A stretch of DNA of 64,000 bases. Source: Pyrinomonadaceae bacterium. GTDB lineage: Bacteria; Acidobacteriota; Blastocatellia; Pyrinomonadales; Pyrinomonadaceae. A model generated the notes under the pieces. The model ran no database searches and had not been told where the DNA came from. It was given only the letters and a program-made list of their open reading frames with translations. Every line of letters starts with the position of its first letter. The first letter of the stretch is position 1. Location: positions 1 to 64,000 of the forward strand of contig JACMJZ010000003.1 in NCBI GenBank assembly GCA_014380365.1. The letters run 5' to 3'. This document shows, in pieces, positions 1-8,061 of this stretch. The translations under genes were made by a program, and so were the position numbers.

Positions 1-120
1 CCTCCTTCCCGACCTTAGACTCTTCCGATCTGAGATTGACCCGATCTTGGGAGCCTCTCAAGCAAAAGGTTGAACTCAACTATGATCAGCTCTGGTCGGG
101 AAGGTGGGCTTGCCCCCGCT
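1..120. repeat. Palindromic intergenic repeat, truncated by the window edge
   Basis: Bases 1-14 (CCTCCTTCCCGACC) pair with 95-108 (GGTCGGGAAGGTGG) with one mismatch, and the right arm continues into GGCTTGCCCCCGCT. A related copy lies at 56799-56830 (GGGGGCAAGCCCGCCTTCCC followed by AACCTTAGA). The left arm is therefore cut off by the window edge. Bases 20-31 read CTCTTCCGATCT, which is also the 3' end of common Illumina adapters. Confidence 0.6.
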
Positions 121-218
121 CTTTAGTGCCGCGCAACTACTTTTCCCCAAGTTGTAACCGCTGTCCACTTGGTTTATCGTCGGCAAGAATCAAAACCATC
201 AAACATCGAGGCTCATTA

Positions 219-1931
219 ATGAAACCGCTGACGCTTTTTCTGTTGACCTGCGCCCTTGTTGTTGTTTCCTTCAGTTCAGCGATGGCGCAGGATCCAAAAA
301 CGCCCGCTGACCTTCATCGCCTGGCAGCCGATTACTACACTTGGCGCAATCAAAATTTTCCCGTCTTCTCAAGCGACGCCGGACTGCATACATGGGACCA
401 TCGCCTGACTGACTACTCCCTCTCGGCAGTGCTCGCGCGCCGGCTGCACGCAAAGGAACTGCTCGGCAAGGTGGAGAAGATGCCCGCTGCGACTTGGGGC
501 AAAGATGACCGGATTGACTGGTTGCTCTTTCGCGCGCAACTCGAAAACGTAGTCTTCTTCAACCGCGTGATTGACTTCGAACAAACTGATCCGCAGATCT
601 ACGTCAACGAGTGCAGCAACGGAATTTTTTCGCTGCTCAAGAAGGAATACGACACGCCGCGCAATCGTGCCCTGGCGGCAACTGCACGGCTCAAGCAGAT
701 GCCGGCGCTGATTGAGCAGGGTAAAGGCAACCTTATCAAGCCCGTCCGGCTTTACGCCCAACTCGCCATCGAGTCCGCGCGTTCAATCGACAGCCTGTTC
801 AACGACAGTTTGATAACGCTCGCGAAAGACCTCTCGCCCGCGGAGATGACCGATCACGTGAAGGCGCGTGATGCCGCGATCGTGGCGCTGCATGGCTTCG
901 CAGACTGGCTTGAGCGGCGCCTGCCGGGAATGGTGCCCTTCAAACCAATGGGCGAAGAGAACTACAACTACATTCTGAAAAATATTTACCTCCTCCCACT
1001 CGACGCAAACCAGGTGGAGATGCTCGGCCAGGCGGAACTGGCGCGCTATCGCGGGTTGGAATCGTTGCTGCCGGATCCTTCCCTCGCCGATCCGAATCCG
1101 GCTCGCAACAAAAACATTCCCGCCGACCAGCAGGCCTTTCTGAAAGCTTACGAGAGTCGTCAGGCGGAGATGATTAGTTTCCTCAAGACGAACCGGCTGC
1201 TCACCATCCCCGACTACATCGGCCCATTCACGATTCGCCAACTGCCGGAGGCCTTCAAGCCCACGAGTCCGGGTGGGTTTATGAATCCGCCCGGCGTCTA
1301 CGACAAGGACAACAGCGGTTTCTATTTCATCCCCACTTACAATCCGGCGAGCAAGAATTTCTACATTCGCGCGGCCATCGAAGACCCGAGGCCAATTCTC
1401 GGTCACGAAGGAATTCCGGGCCACTTCCTACAGCTTTCTGTCGCGAACCATCTGACGAACGAGATCCGCCGCCAGCATTATGACGGCATCTTCGTTGAGG
1501 GTTGGGCACTCTATGGTGAAGAGATGTTGATGCGCACCGGCCTCTATCCTGACAACTCCGCCGCGCAGGGACAGATACTCCGCCTCTCTCGCTATCGCGC
1601 GGCGCGCATCGGAGTTGACGTAAATCTGCACACCGGCAAGTGGACTTTCGAACAGGCGGTGAACTACTTCATGGAAGCCGGCGGACTCGATCGTGAATCA
1701 GCAACCGGCGAAGCAGCCGGCGCCGCCGCGAGCCCGACGCAGAAGATTACGTACATGGTTGGCAAGTGGCAGATTATGCGGCTGTTGGGAAAGTATCGCG
1801 ACAAGCAGGGTGCTAACTACCGCCTGGGTCAGTATCACGACGACCTGATCAAGCAAGGGAGCCTGCCGCTTTCGATCGTCGAATGGATTCTGCTGGATGA
1901 TAAGTCGTCGCTGGATCAGGCGCTGAAGTGA
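219..1931 (+). CDS. Secreted DUF885 family metallopeptidase-like protein
   Basis: This 570-residue protein belongs to the DUF885 family, whose members carry a gluzincin-like zinc site. It opens with a lysine, a hydrophobic stretch and an AMAQ cleavage site typical of a Sec signal peptide, so it should act in the periplasm or outside the cell. The motif HEGIPGH at residues 396-402 and EGWALYGEE from about E427 supply the expected zinc ligands and catalytic glutamate. The length fits the family. The reading frame stays open upstream to base 36, but the start at 219 is preferred because a GAGG Shine-Dalgarno sits 7 bases before it and the signal peptide follows at once; the upstream part is repeat DNA. 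Substrate is unknown; peptide hydrolysis is inferred from family. Confidence 0.9.
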   Translation: MKPLTLFLLTCALVVVSFSSAMAQDPKTPADLHRLAADYYTWRNQNFPVFSSDAGLHTWDHRLTDYSLSAVLARRLHAKELLGKVEKMPAATWGKDDRIDWLLFRAQLENVVFFNRVIDFEQTDPQIYVNECSNGIFSLLKKEYDTPRNRALAATARLKQMPALIEQGKGNLIKPVRLYAQLAIESARSIDSLFNDSLITLAKDLSPAEMTDHVKARDAAIVALHGFADWLERRLPGMVPFKPMGEENYNYILKNIYLLPLDANQVEMLGQAELARYRGLESLLPDPSLADPNPARNKNIPADQQAFLKAYESRQAEMISFLKTNRLLTIPDYIGPFTIRQLPEAFKPTSPGGFMNPPGVYDKDNSGFYFIPTYNPASKNFYIRAAIEDPRPILGHEGIPGHFLQLSVANHLTNEIRRQHYDGIFVEGWALYGEEMLMRTGLYPDNSAAQGQILRLSRYRAARIGVDVNLHTGKWTFEQAVNYFMEAGGLDRESATGEAAGAAASPTQKITYMVGKWQIMRLLGKYRDKQGANYRLGQYHDDLIKQGSLPLSIVEWILLDDKSSLDQALK

Positions 1932-1945
1932 TCGTAGGTTTCCCC

Positions 1946-2107
1946 TGTAGGATAGACATTCTTGTCTGTCCATTTTTTCCAGTCAAAACGATGGCCGACA
2001 TTCAAGAAGTTCAGAGTTCAAACTTCAGTTTGTCTTGCGGACCCAGCAAGCTAAAGCTTGAACTCTAAACTGCTTGACCGATGGACAGGCGGGAATGCCT
2101 GTGCTAC
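1946..2107. repeat. Composite nested palindromic element, family A
   Basis: The outer arms are TAGGATAGACATTCTTGTCT (within 1946-1970) and the segment 2084-2107, which contains GGGAATGCCTGTGCTAC. They form an imperfect inverted repeat with GTAG ends. A second pair of arms is nested inside: AGTTCAGAGTTCAAACTT near 2009 and AAGCTTGAACTCTAAACT near 2054. A second copy of the outer arms lies at 47597-47703. Confidence 0.7.
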
Positions 2108-2113
2108 TTGCTC

Positions 2114-2551
2114 ATGGAACCTCTGAATCCATCTTTCGCCGCAGAAGTTGAACGCGGCTTTGCGCGGCAGCCAATCATGAATCTCATTGGCGCCAGGCTC
2201 TCAATCGTTGAGCCGGGTGTGGTTGAGATTACACTTCCTTACCGCGCCGACCTCGCACAGCAAGACGGTTACCTGCACGCCGGCATCGTGACAACGATTG
2301 CCGACTCGGCTTCTGGATATGCGGCCTATAGCTTGATGCCGGCGGGCTCGGCGGTGTTAAGCGTCGAGTTTAAGGTGAACCTGCTGCGGCCGGCCCAAGG
2401 CGTGACATTCGTTGCCCGCGCTGAAGTGATCAAACCTGGAAGAACACTAACAGTCGTGCGTGCGGATGTCTTTGGCATCGATGGAGATGGCGATCGAGAG
2501 TTGGTGGCTACAATGCTGAGCACAATGATCTGCCTGCGTGATCGAGAGTGA
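2114..2551 (+). CDS. PaaI/YbgC-type hotdog thioesterase
   Basis: The 145-residue product has the size and pattern of a single hotdog-fold acyl-CoA thioesterase of the PaaI group. It has a helix-containing segment QQDGYLHAGIVTTIADSASGY (residues about 48-68), with the HAG turn and the following acidic residue that usually line the thioester site, then alternating beta-strands (SVEFKVNLLRPA, RADVFG). No signal peptide is visible, so it should be cytosolic and hydrolyse an aromatic or other acyl-CoA; the exact substrate cannot be read. An in-frame ATG at 2081 lies inside the preceding palindromic repeat, so 2114 is taken as the start. The stop region overlaps a possible GTG start of the next gene and the two are probably cotranscribed. 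Confidence 0.85.
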   Translation: MEPLNPSFAAEVERGFARQPIMNLIGARLSIVEPGVVEITLPYRADLAQQDGYLHAGIVTTIADSASGYAAYSLMPAGSAVLSVEFKVNLLRPAQGVTFVARAEVIKPGRTLTVVRADVFGIDGDGDRELVATMLSTMICLRDRE

Positions 2552-2571
2552 GACTGAGGACACCTAAAGTT

Positions 2572-4101
2572 ATGACCCTGTTCAAAAGGCTATCAACTCT
2601 GGCGATGGCGCTCCTGCTGGTTCAATCCACTGCGTTAGCTGACCGCCCGATTCGGGAATATCGCCGCGCTCATGAGCACGAGATCCTGAAAGAGTTCATG
2701 GAACTGCTGGCGATTCCTAATGTCGCCAGCGACCGTGAGAACATTCGCCGCAATGCCGCTGCCCTCGTCGCGATGATGCAGCGACGCAAGCTCCAACCGA
2801 GACTGCTCGAAGCCTCCGATCCAGCCGCGCCTCCGGCCGTTTATGGTGAATGGAAAACACCCGGCGCGACTCGCACTCTCATTTTCTACGCACACTACGA
2901 CGGGCAACCGACTGATCCGCGTAATTGGACCGGCACCTTGCCGTGGGAACCTCAGTTGCGAAGGGCTGCGCTTGAAGTGGGTGGAAGAGTTGTAGAGCCG
3001 CCCAGGCAGAATGAGGCAATCAATTCGGAGTGGCGTCTCTACGGACGTTCGGCGGCGGATGACAAAGCGGGTGTGATGGCGATCCTGACTGCGTTTGATG
3101 CGCTGATTGCTTCCGGCGCGAAACCGACAGCAAACATCAAGTTTTTCTTTGACGGGGAAGAAGAGGCGGGTTCGCCACACCTCGCGGAAATACTCCGCTT
3201 GAACAAACAACTTCTGCAAAGCGATGCGTGGATCATCTGCGACGGGCCAGTCCATCAATCAGGCCGCAAGCAAGTGGTCTTCGGAGTTCGTGGCGATACG
3301 AACGTAGATGTCACCGTCTACGGAGCCAAGCGCCCGCTACACAGCGGCCATTATGGAAACTGGGCGCCGAACCCCGCGTTAACTCTGGCGAGGTTGCTCG
3401 GGACGATGAAGGATAATTCGGGCCGGGTAACAATCGCCGGTTGGTATGACGACATCGAGCCACTCGGCGAAGCTGAGCGCCGGGCCATTGCCGACGCCCC
3501 TCAATACGACGACACGCTGCGCTCTCAACTTGGACTTGCGCGCACCGAAGGTTCAGCCAGGAGTCTGCTGGAGTTGATTAACGAGCCGTCGCTAAACATC
3601 AACGGCATGAGCAGCGGCGACGTTGGTGCGCTCGCCCGCAATGTCATTCCCACCACGGCGACCGCGGTTCTCGACTTGCGCTTAGTCAAAGGCATCGACC
3701 ACCGCCGGCAGGTCCAACGACTCATCGAGCATATTCGTAAGCAGGGTTTTCACGTGATCGATCGGGACCCCAGCGACGAAGAGCGCCAGCATCACGGATT
3801 GATCGCTACGGTGACGCCGCGTGATGGCGGCTACAATGCCGCACGCACGCGAATGGATCTGCCAATCTCTCTCGCAGTGGTCAGCGCGGTACAATCAACA
3901 TCTGAGCAGCCGATTGTGAGGCTGCCGACCTCGGGAGGGAGTCTTCCGCTTGCGGTCATCACCGACAATCTGGCCACCGTGACTCTTACTGTCCCGATCG
4001 CCAACTACGACAACAACCAGCACGCAGAGAATGAGAACCTGCGTTTGCAAAATCTATGGGATGGCATCGAGACGATGGCAGCCGTGATGACTATGAAATG
4101 A
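2572..4101 (+). CDS. Secreted M20 family metallopeptidase
   Basis: This 509-residue protein is an M20/M25/M40-type dizinc peptidase or dipeptidase. A signal peptide (hydrophobic core LAMALLLVQ, ending near ALA-D) points to export. Metal-site signatures are AHYDGQP (H108, D110), GRSAADDKAG (D163/D164) and DGEEEAGSPH (catalytic E196/E197), and the dimerisation lid carries GAKRPLHSGHYGN. A GTG at 2548, overlapping the thioesterase stop, is also in frame, but the ATG at 2572 has a GAGGA Shine-Dalgarno (2556-2560) and puts the signal peptide at the N terminus. Likely role is breakdown of short peptides outside the cytoplasm. Substrate preference is not visible. Confidence 0.92.
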   Translation: MTLFKRLSTLAMALLLVQSTALADRPIREYRRAHEHEILKEFMELLAIPNVASDRENIRRNAAALVAMMQRRKLQPRLLEASDPAAPPAVYGEWKTPGATRTLIFYAHYDGQPTDPRNWTGTLPWEPQLRRAALEVGGRVVEPPRQNEAINSEWRLYGRSAADDKAGVMAILTAFDALIASGAKPTANIKFFFDGEEEAGSPHLAEILRLNKQLLQSDAWIICDGPVHQSGRKQVVFGVRGDTNVDVTVYGAKRPLHSGHYGNWAPNPALTLARLLGTMKDNSGRVTIAGWYDDIEPLGEAERRAIADAPQYDDTLRSQLGLARTEGSARSLLELINEPSLNINGMSSGDVGALARNVIPTTATAVLDLRLVKGIDHRRQVQRLIEHIRKQGFHVIDRDPSDEERQHHGLIATVTPRDGGYNAARTRMDLPISLAVVSAVQSTSEQPIVRLPTSGGSLPLAVITDNLATVTLTVPIANYDNNQHAENENLRLQNLWDGIETMAAVMTMK

Positions 4102-4292
4102 GCAACCCTGCGGGTTGCCAAAAAGTAGCCGGAGGTCGGAGCGCAGCGAAGACCTCCGGTTATGGGTCGATGATTGTTAGCACCCTGAAGGGGTGCCAGC
4201 CGTCTTGCACCCTTTCAGGGTGCGTCATTTATTGATTAGTGACCGGTGGTCTTCGACCACCGGCTAATCTCTTCCACGCCCTCCGGCGTGAA
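4102..4292. repeat. Cluster of five different short palindromes
   Basis: This gap is almost entirely made of hairpin-forming units: GCAACCCTGCGGGTTGC, ACCGGAGGTC-like arms (CCGGAGGTC and GACCTCCGG), GCACCCTGAAGGGGTGC paired again with GCACCCTTTCAGGGTGC, GGTGGTCTTCGACCACC with flanking CCGG, and CACGCCCTCCGGCGTG. No open reading frame of interest lies here. The last hairpins could act as terminators for the M20 gene, though no U-tract follows. Confidence 0.75.
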
Positions 4293-4308
4293 TCGAGGAA
4301 CCCAAAAG

Positions 4309-4896
4309 ATGATCAAGGGAAGCGAAAAACGAACAGCCGAATATCCGATCGACGAGATTTTTTTAGATCGCTGGTCGCCGCGGGCGATGACCGGCGAACC
4401 GATCGCGGAGGAAGACTTGATGGTCCTGTTCGAAGCTGCGCGTTGGGCGCCTTCGTCCTACAACAACCAACCCTGGCGCATGCTCTACGCGCTGCGCGAC
4501 AGCAAACACTGGGCGATATTCTTCGACCTCATGGTCGAGTTTAATCAGAACTGGGCCAAAGACGCAGGAGCGCTCGTCGTCTTCGTCTCTCGCACGCATT
4601 TCGACTTCAATGGTGAGCCTTCCGTCACCCACTCGTTTGACACCGGGGCCGCATGGGAAAATCTGGCGCTGCAGGGCTGGCTCAAAGGTTTGGTGGTTCA
4701 CGGCATGCAGGGGTTTGACTACGAACGCGCGCGTACTGAACTAAATGTTCCCGACGGATTTCAGGTGGAAGCAATGGCGGCGATCGGCAAACCGGCAGAC
4801 CCGGCGACGCTCTCCGACGACCTGCAAACGAAGGAAGCTCCAAGTGATCGTCGCAAACTTGAACAGACAATCTGCGAAGGCCCGTTCTGCTTTTAA
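4309..4896 (+). CDS. Nitroreductase family FMN-dependent oxidoreductase
   Basis: The 195-residue protein has the nitroreductase fold signatures: RWSPRAMTGEPI (residues about 21-32), in which the Arg-Ser pair contacts FMN phosphate, and AARWAPSSYNNQPWR (about 46-60), followed by the C-terminal FMN segment AAIGKPADP. It should reduce nitro or quinone-like compounds with NAD(P)H in the cytosol. Codons continue upstream to 4246 through palindromic repeats, so the ATG at 4309 with GAGG at 4295-4298 is chosen. It stands alone between repeat blocks, so its neighbours say nothing about substrate. Confidence 0.88.
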   Translation: MIKGSEKRTAEYPIDEIFLDRWSPRAMTGEPIAEEDLMVLFEAARWAPSSYNNQPWRMLYALRDSKHWAIFFDLMVEFNQNWAKDAGALVVFVSRTHFDFNGEPSVTHSFDTGAAWENLALQGWLKGLVVHGMQGFDYERARTELNVPDGFQVEAMAAIGKPADPATLSDDLQTKEAPSDRRKLEQTICEGPFCF

Positions 4897-4917
4897 ACTT
4901 GAACTGGGCAGGAGATT

Positions 4918-5032
4918 TGCAGAACCGCGAGCCGTAGCGAGCGGATGCAGGCAGTCAACTCCGCAGCCGAGAGATTGTTCTTCATTTCAACGCCACTCCT
5001 GGCACCCGCTCGCTACCGCTCGCGGTTCTGCA
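4918..5032. repeat. Long inverted repeat, family H
   Basis: TGCAGAACCGCGAGCCGTAG at about 4918-4937, continuing into CGAGCGG, pairs with the segment ending at 5032 (CCGCTCGCTACCGCTCGCGG then TTCTGCA), giving arms of about 26 bases around an 80-base loop. A diverged relative occurs at about 37790-37830 (GGTCGCTACTGCTCCCGGTT). It lies between convergent genes. Confidence 0.75.
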
Positions 5033-5098
5033 AAATGCAACTTTCCCTGTCCGCGTGATCGCCCCGACGGCGGGACGACGCCCTCCCTTACGGTTGGG

Positions 5099-5947
5099 CT
5101 ACTGCCCCGGGTGCGGGTCTTTCAAGAAATCCAAAATAGCGGCAATCGTTTCTTCCGGGTTTTCTTCCTGCGGTACATGGCCCGTCTTGTCGAGGATCAC
5201 CAACCTTGAGTCTGGAATATCGTGCTCTAACTTCTCTCCGATCCCCAGCGGTATGACCCTATCCTCGCGTCCCCAAACAATGAGTGTCGGAACACAGATG
5301 GTTGGATACTGGGCGGTCAGTTCTTCGAAGGTATCCGGCACAGCCTGCTGCGCGACTTGAAGCAGCGCGTACCTGCCGCCGGGCGAACCAATGGGCTTCG
5401 CGTATGTCCTGACCTGGTTCCACTCAATTAGCCTTTTCTTGTAGTAGGAATATCGAAGAACGGTCAGCGTATTCATGCTGGGTGGCGCCAGGTGCAGCGT
5501 TAACCATCCGAACACAGGCAGCCTGAGCAGCTTCAGGTGCCAGGGAAGATCCTGGCTGTAGCCGGCGCTGTCGATCAGGATCAGTTTTGACAGTCGCCCC
5601 GGCTCCTCCTGGCAGAGTCTGATTGCCACCATCAGGGAGACAGCGCCGCCATAGGAGTTTCCCATCAGCGTCAGGTTCTGCAGATCCTGTTCACGAATAA
5701 ACTGGAGGACCAGCTCGGCTTGCTCGGGGATTGAATAATTCGTGTCGTGAGGTTTGGGCGACTGTCCGTGGCCCTTGAGATCGACGAGAATCAATTTGTG
5801 ATTGGTTAGCCGGCCTTTCAGTTTTCGCCACGAGTAGAGGGAGGCGCCCAGACCGTGCACCGCCAGGATCGGCTCTCCGCTCCCGTACACCTCGTAGTGA
5901 AGACCCGTTGCGGAATTGCACGGACTACTGACTGGATTGGTAGGCAT
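5099..5947 (-). CDS. Alpha/beta hydrolase
   Basis: This is a 282-residue single-domain alpha/beta hydrolase. The oxyanion-hole motif HGLGASLYSW starts at H31, the nucleophile elbow is GNSYGG (S98), the acid is in GREDRVIP (D229) and the base in TGHVPQE (H257), so the catalytic triad is complete. The cap region (about residues 130-200) is rich in Leu and Tyr. No signal peptide is seen. Possible activities include esterase, haloalkane dehalogenase or C-C hydrolase; the sequence does not decide. The stop codon falls in a short dispersed hairpin (GCCCTCCCTTACGGTTGGGC, 5080-5099) also found at 39774. Confidence 0.9.
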   Translation of the reverse strand: MPTNPVSSPCNSATGLHYEVYGSGEPILAVHGLGASLYSWRKLKGRLTNHKLILVDLKGHGQSPKPHDTNYSIPEQAELVLQFIREQDLQNLTLMGNSYGGAVSLMVAIRLCQEEPGRLSKLILIDSAGYSQDLPWHLKLLRLPVFGWLTLHLAPPSMNTLTVLRYSYYKKRLIEWNQVRTYAKPIGSPGGRYALLQVAQQAVPDTFEELTAQYPTICVPTLIVWGREDRVIPLGIGEKLEHDIPDSRLVILDKTGHVPQEENPEETIAAILDFLKDPHPGQ

Positions 5948-5958
5948 CCGTTACCAAC

Positions 5959-5983
5959 GGCGGGCGATGCCCGCCTCTAAACT
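5959..5983. repeat. Short palindrome, family J
   Basis: GGCGGGCGATGCCCGCC followed by TCTAAACT. The same core plus TCTAAAC flank recurs at 35603-35674. It sits between two minus-strand genes and could be a weak terminator for the upstream beta-barrel gene. Confidence 0.65.
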
Positions 5984-6028
5984 CTTAGTCGGTTCTATAA
6001 GTGATTCCGCGTGCCGCCTTGCGGGCCT

Positions 6029-6751
6029 TCAGAAGTTGCGACCGTAGTAGAGTCCCAGCGAATTGTTGCCCCGGCCCTGGTTCCCGAAGTTGTAGCCGGC
6101 ATAGAAAGAGTCCTTCGGTGACAGAGTGATGCCGGCGCCAGCAACCACGTAACCATAGTCGTTGTTGCCGCTGGCCCAATCAGCCAGAAAAGAAATCTTG
6201 CTGGTTACCGGCTGTTCGTAACCAAGCAAAACGCCGTGCTTCGTAGTTCCCTTCTCCAACCAGCCCGCGAGAGTGTACCCCCCGGCGGTGACGCGCGGCC
6301 CGTACCGGCCTTCGAAAGTCTTGCTGCCCACGGCGTAAAGCATTGCCCTGGTCGTACCTTTGCTGCGACGTGTGACAGGTATGGAAAGCAAGACTCCTGC
6401 GCCTGCCGCCAAACCTTTGGTTTCATCCGCGTAGAATTGCCACTTGAAATTTGGCTCGATCACAATTGGCTCGCCAGGCTTGGCCCGAGTATAGAAACCG
6501 TTGACGCCTACCTCAGTGTTCCCAGGCAAGCCAACCACCACGCGCGGGCCGTAGGTCTGGTAACCGCCATCCGCGTAAGACGCGAAGTGGGTTATGAAGT
6601 TGAGCTCGAGATAAACCTTGCCCGGAGACTCCACGTCAGTTGAAGGTTTGTCGAAGATAGTTGACTGCCCCAGTGCAATTGGCGCGTTGGAAATGCATAG
6701 CAAACAGGTGCCGAGGAGTGCGAGCTTGATGATCCGCTGATGGAGTTTCAC
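6029..6751 (-). CDS. Outer-membrane beta-barrel protein (porin-like), unknown ligand
   Basis: The 240-residue product begins with a signal peptide (hydrophobic LALLGTCLLCISNAPIALGQ) and then shows alternating hydrophobic strands rich in Gly, Tyr and Asn, ending with an aromatic residue (YYGRNF), as is usual for outer-membrane barrels. Segments such as YGPRVVVGLPGNTEVGVNGF and SFLADWASGNNDYGYVVAGA look like antiparallel strand hairpins. The start is taken as GTG at 6751 because an AAGGA element precedes it and the signal peptide begins there; the open frame upstream to 6913 would bury the signal. The family resembles small secreted barrels of unknown function. It is divergent from the next gene, with a 272-base shared upstream region in which I see no clear operator. 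Confidence 0.7.
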   Translation of the reverse strand: MKLHQRIIKLALLGTCLLCISNAPIALGQSTIFDKPSTDVESPGKVYLELNFITHFASYADGGYQTYGPRVVVGLPGNTEVGVNGFYTRAKPGEPIVIEPNFKWQFYADETKGLAAGAGVLLSIPVTRRSKGTTRAMLYAVGSKTFEGRYGPRVTAGGYTLAGWLEKGTTKHGVLLGYEQPVTSKISFLADWASGNNDYGYVVAGAGITLSPKDSFYAGYNFGNQGRGNNSLGLYYGRNF

Positions 6752-7023
6752 AATATGGTCCTTTCCCGTTCGATTGTCGAAAACAGGTCGGGCAACAGGG
6801 CAATTGTGGCTCGATGCTGTAAGGTTCGTTGGTTTTGGGTTTGCTGACAATCTTTTAATCCAATCAGCGGAAGAGTGCAAGACCTCCGCGCAGACCCGCT
6901 TGGAATCAGGCAAGACAAGCGTGCCTCAAGCAACATTGCGTGCTCCAGCCACTTGCACTAATCTTGCGCGCAACCCAGTACCTGCCACTGAGCTGAGCTA
7001 ACGGGCGACTTGAAAGGAAGCGC

Positions 7024-7926
7024 ATGGCAAATCCGATTCGCGTTCTGTTACAGACCACCATTCCTTTTGCCGAAGACAACTGGCACATCGGCCGCTTCTC
7101 TTTGTTGCGTGACGAACTCGCATCGCTAAAAGGCGACGACGGCAACACCTTGTATGAGGTGACAACTCGTAATCGGGAATCAGACGCAGACGGCAATGAT
7201 CCTGTTCTCAGCACGCTGGATACTTCTGATTTCGATGAGCTCTGGCTGTTTGCGATTGATCAGGGCGACGGCCTGAGTGTAACCGACTGCCAGGGCATCA
7301 CGCGCTTTCGTCAGCGCGGCGGCGGCATAATGGCGACGCGCGATCACGAAGACCTCGGCATTTCGCTTTGTACGCTCGGTGGCATTGGACTCGCACACTT
7401 TTTTCACTCCCAGCATGCCGAACCGGATTCTGCCAGACATGTGCCGGATGATCCCTACACCACTTCGATCTCGTGGCCCAACTATCATTCGGGCGCCAAT
7501 GGCGACTACCAAACAGTAATTGCCGATCCCGCTCATGAGCTCATGAGAAGTCCCGAATCGCCAAACGGCGTCATTGAGTTTTTCCCGGCTCACCCACACG
7601 AAGGGGCGGTCGGGGTGCCGGAAGGCGAGCGCACTGCGAGCGTCGTTGCTACCGGGCAAAGCAAAGTCACCGGGCGTGAGTTTAACCTGGTCGTCGCCTT
7701 CGAAAGCTCCATCGACGATCACGGTAACCAGCTCGGACGCGGCATTGCCGATTCAAGCTTCCATCATTTTGTAGACTACAACTGGGACACCGGGATGGGT
7801 TGTCCGAGTTTTCTTGCCGAGCCGCCGGGCGATGGCTACAAACGTAATCCTCGCGCGCTGGAAGACATCAAGACTTATGTCGGCAACGCCGCGCGCTGGC
7901 TCGCTGATCAGGACCACCTGCGTTAA
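7024..7926 (+). CDS. ThuA/GATase-like hypothetical protein
   Basis: The 300-residue protein lacks a signal peptide. Its N-terminal third resembles the flavodoxin-like core seen in ThuA or class I glutamine-amidotransferase-like proteins: a starting strand IRVLLQTTIP, then DFDELWLFAIDQGDGLS, then GITRFRQRGGGIMATRDHEDLG, where a glycine-rich turn follows a helix. A later H-rich segment (FFPAHPHEG) and SFHHFVDYNWD recall metal- or sugar-binding sites. No catalytic Cys nucleophile elbow is recognisable, so amidotransferase activity is unlikely. AAAGGA stands 6-7 bases before the ATG. Function is unknown. Confidence 0.75.
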   Translation: MANPIRVLLQTTIPFAEDNWHIGRFSLLRDELASLKGDDGNTLYEVTTRNRESDADGNDPVLSTLDTSDFDELWLFAIDQGDGLSVTDCQGITRFRQRGGGIMATRDHEDLGISLCTLGGIGLAHFFHSQHAEPDSARHVPDDPYTTSISWPNYHSGANGDYQTVIADPAHELMRSPESPNGVIEFFPAHPHEGAVGVPEGERTASVVATGQSKVTGREFNLVVAFESSIDDHGNQLGRGIADSSFHHFVDYNWDTGMGCPSFLAEPPGDGYKRNPRALEDIKTYVGNAARWLADQDHLR

Positions 7927-8061
7927 CGGGTGGGCCAGATAGCCCCAGATTCCATCAGGTTTGCCGGAAGGGCACAGCCCGGGCGGCAAAGCCGGAAAAC
8001 GTTGAAGGTTAAGTGAGATTGGAAGCGGGGCTTCTGCTGCTGCGGCCCCAGATGCTGTCTG

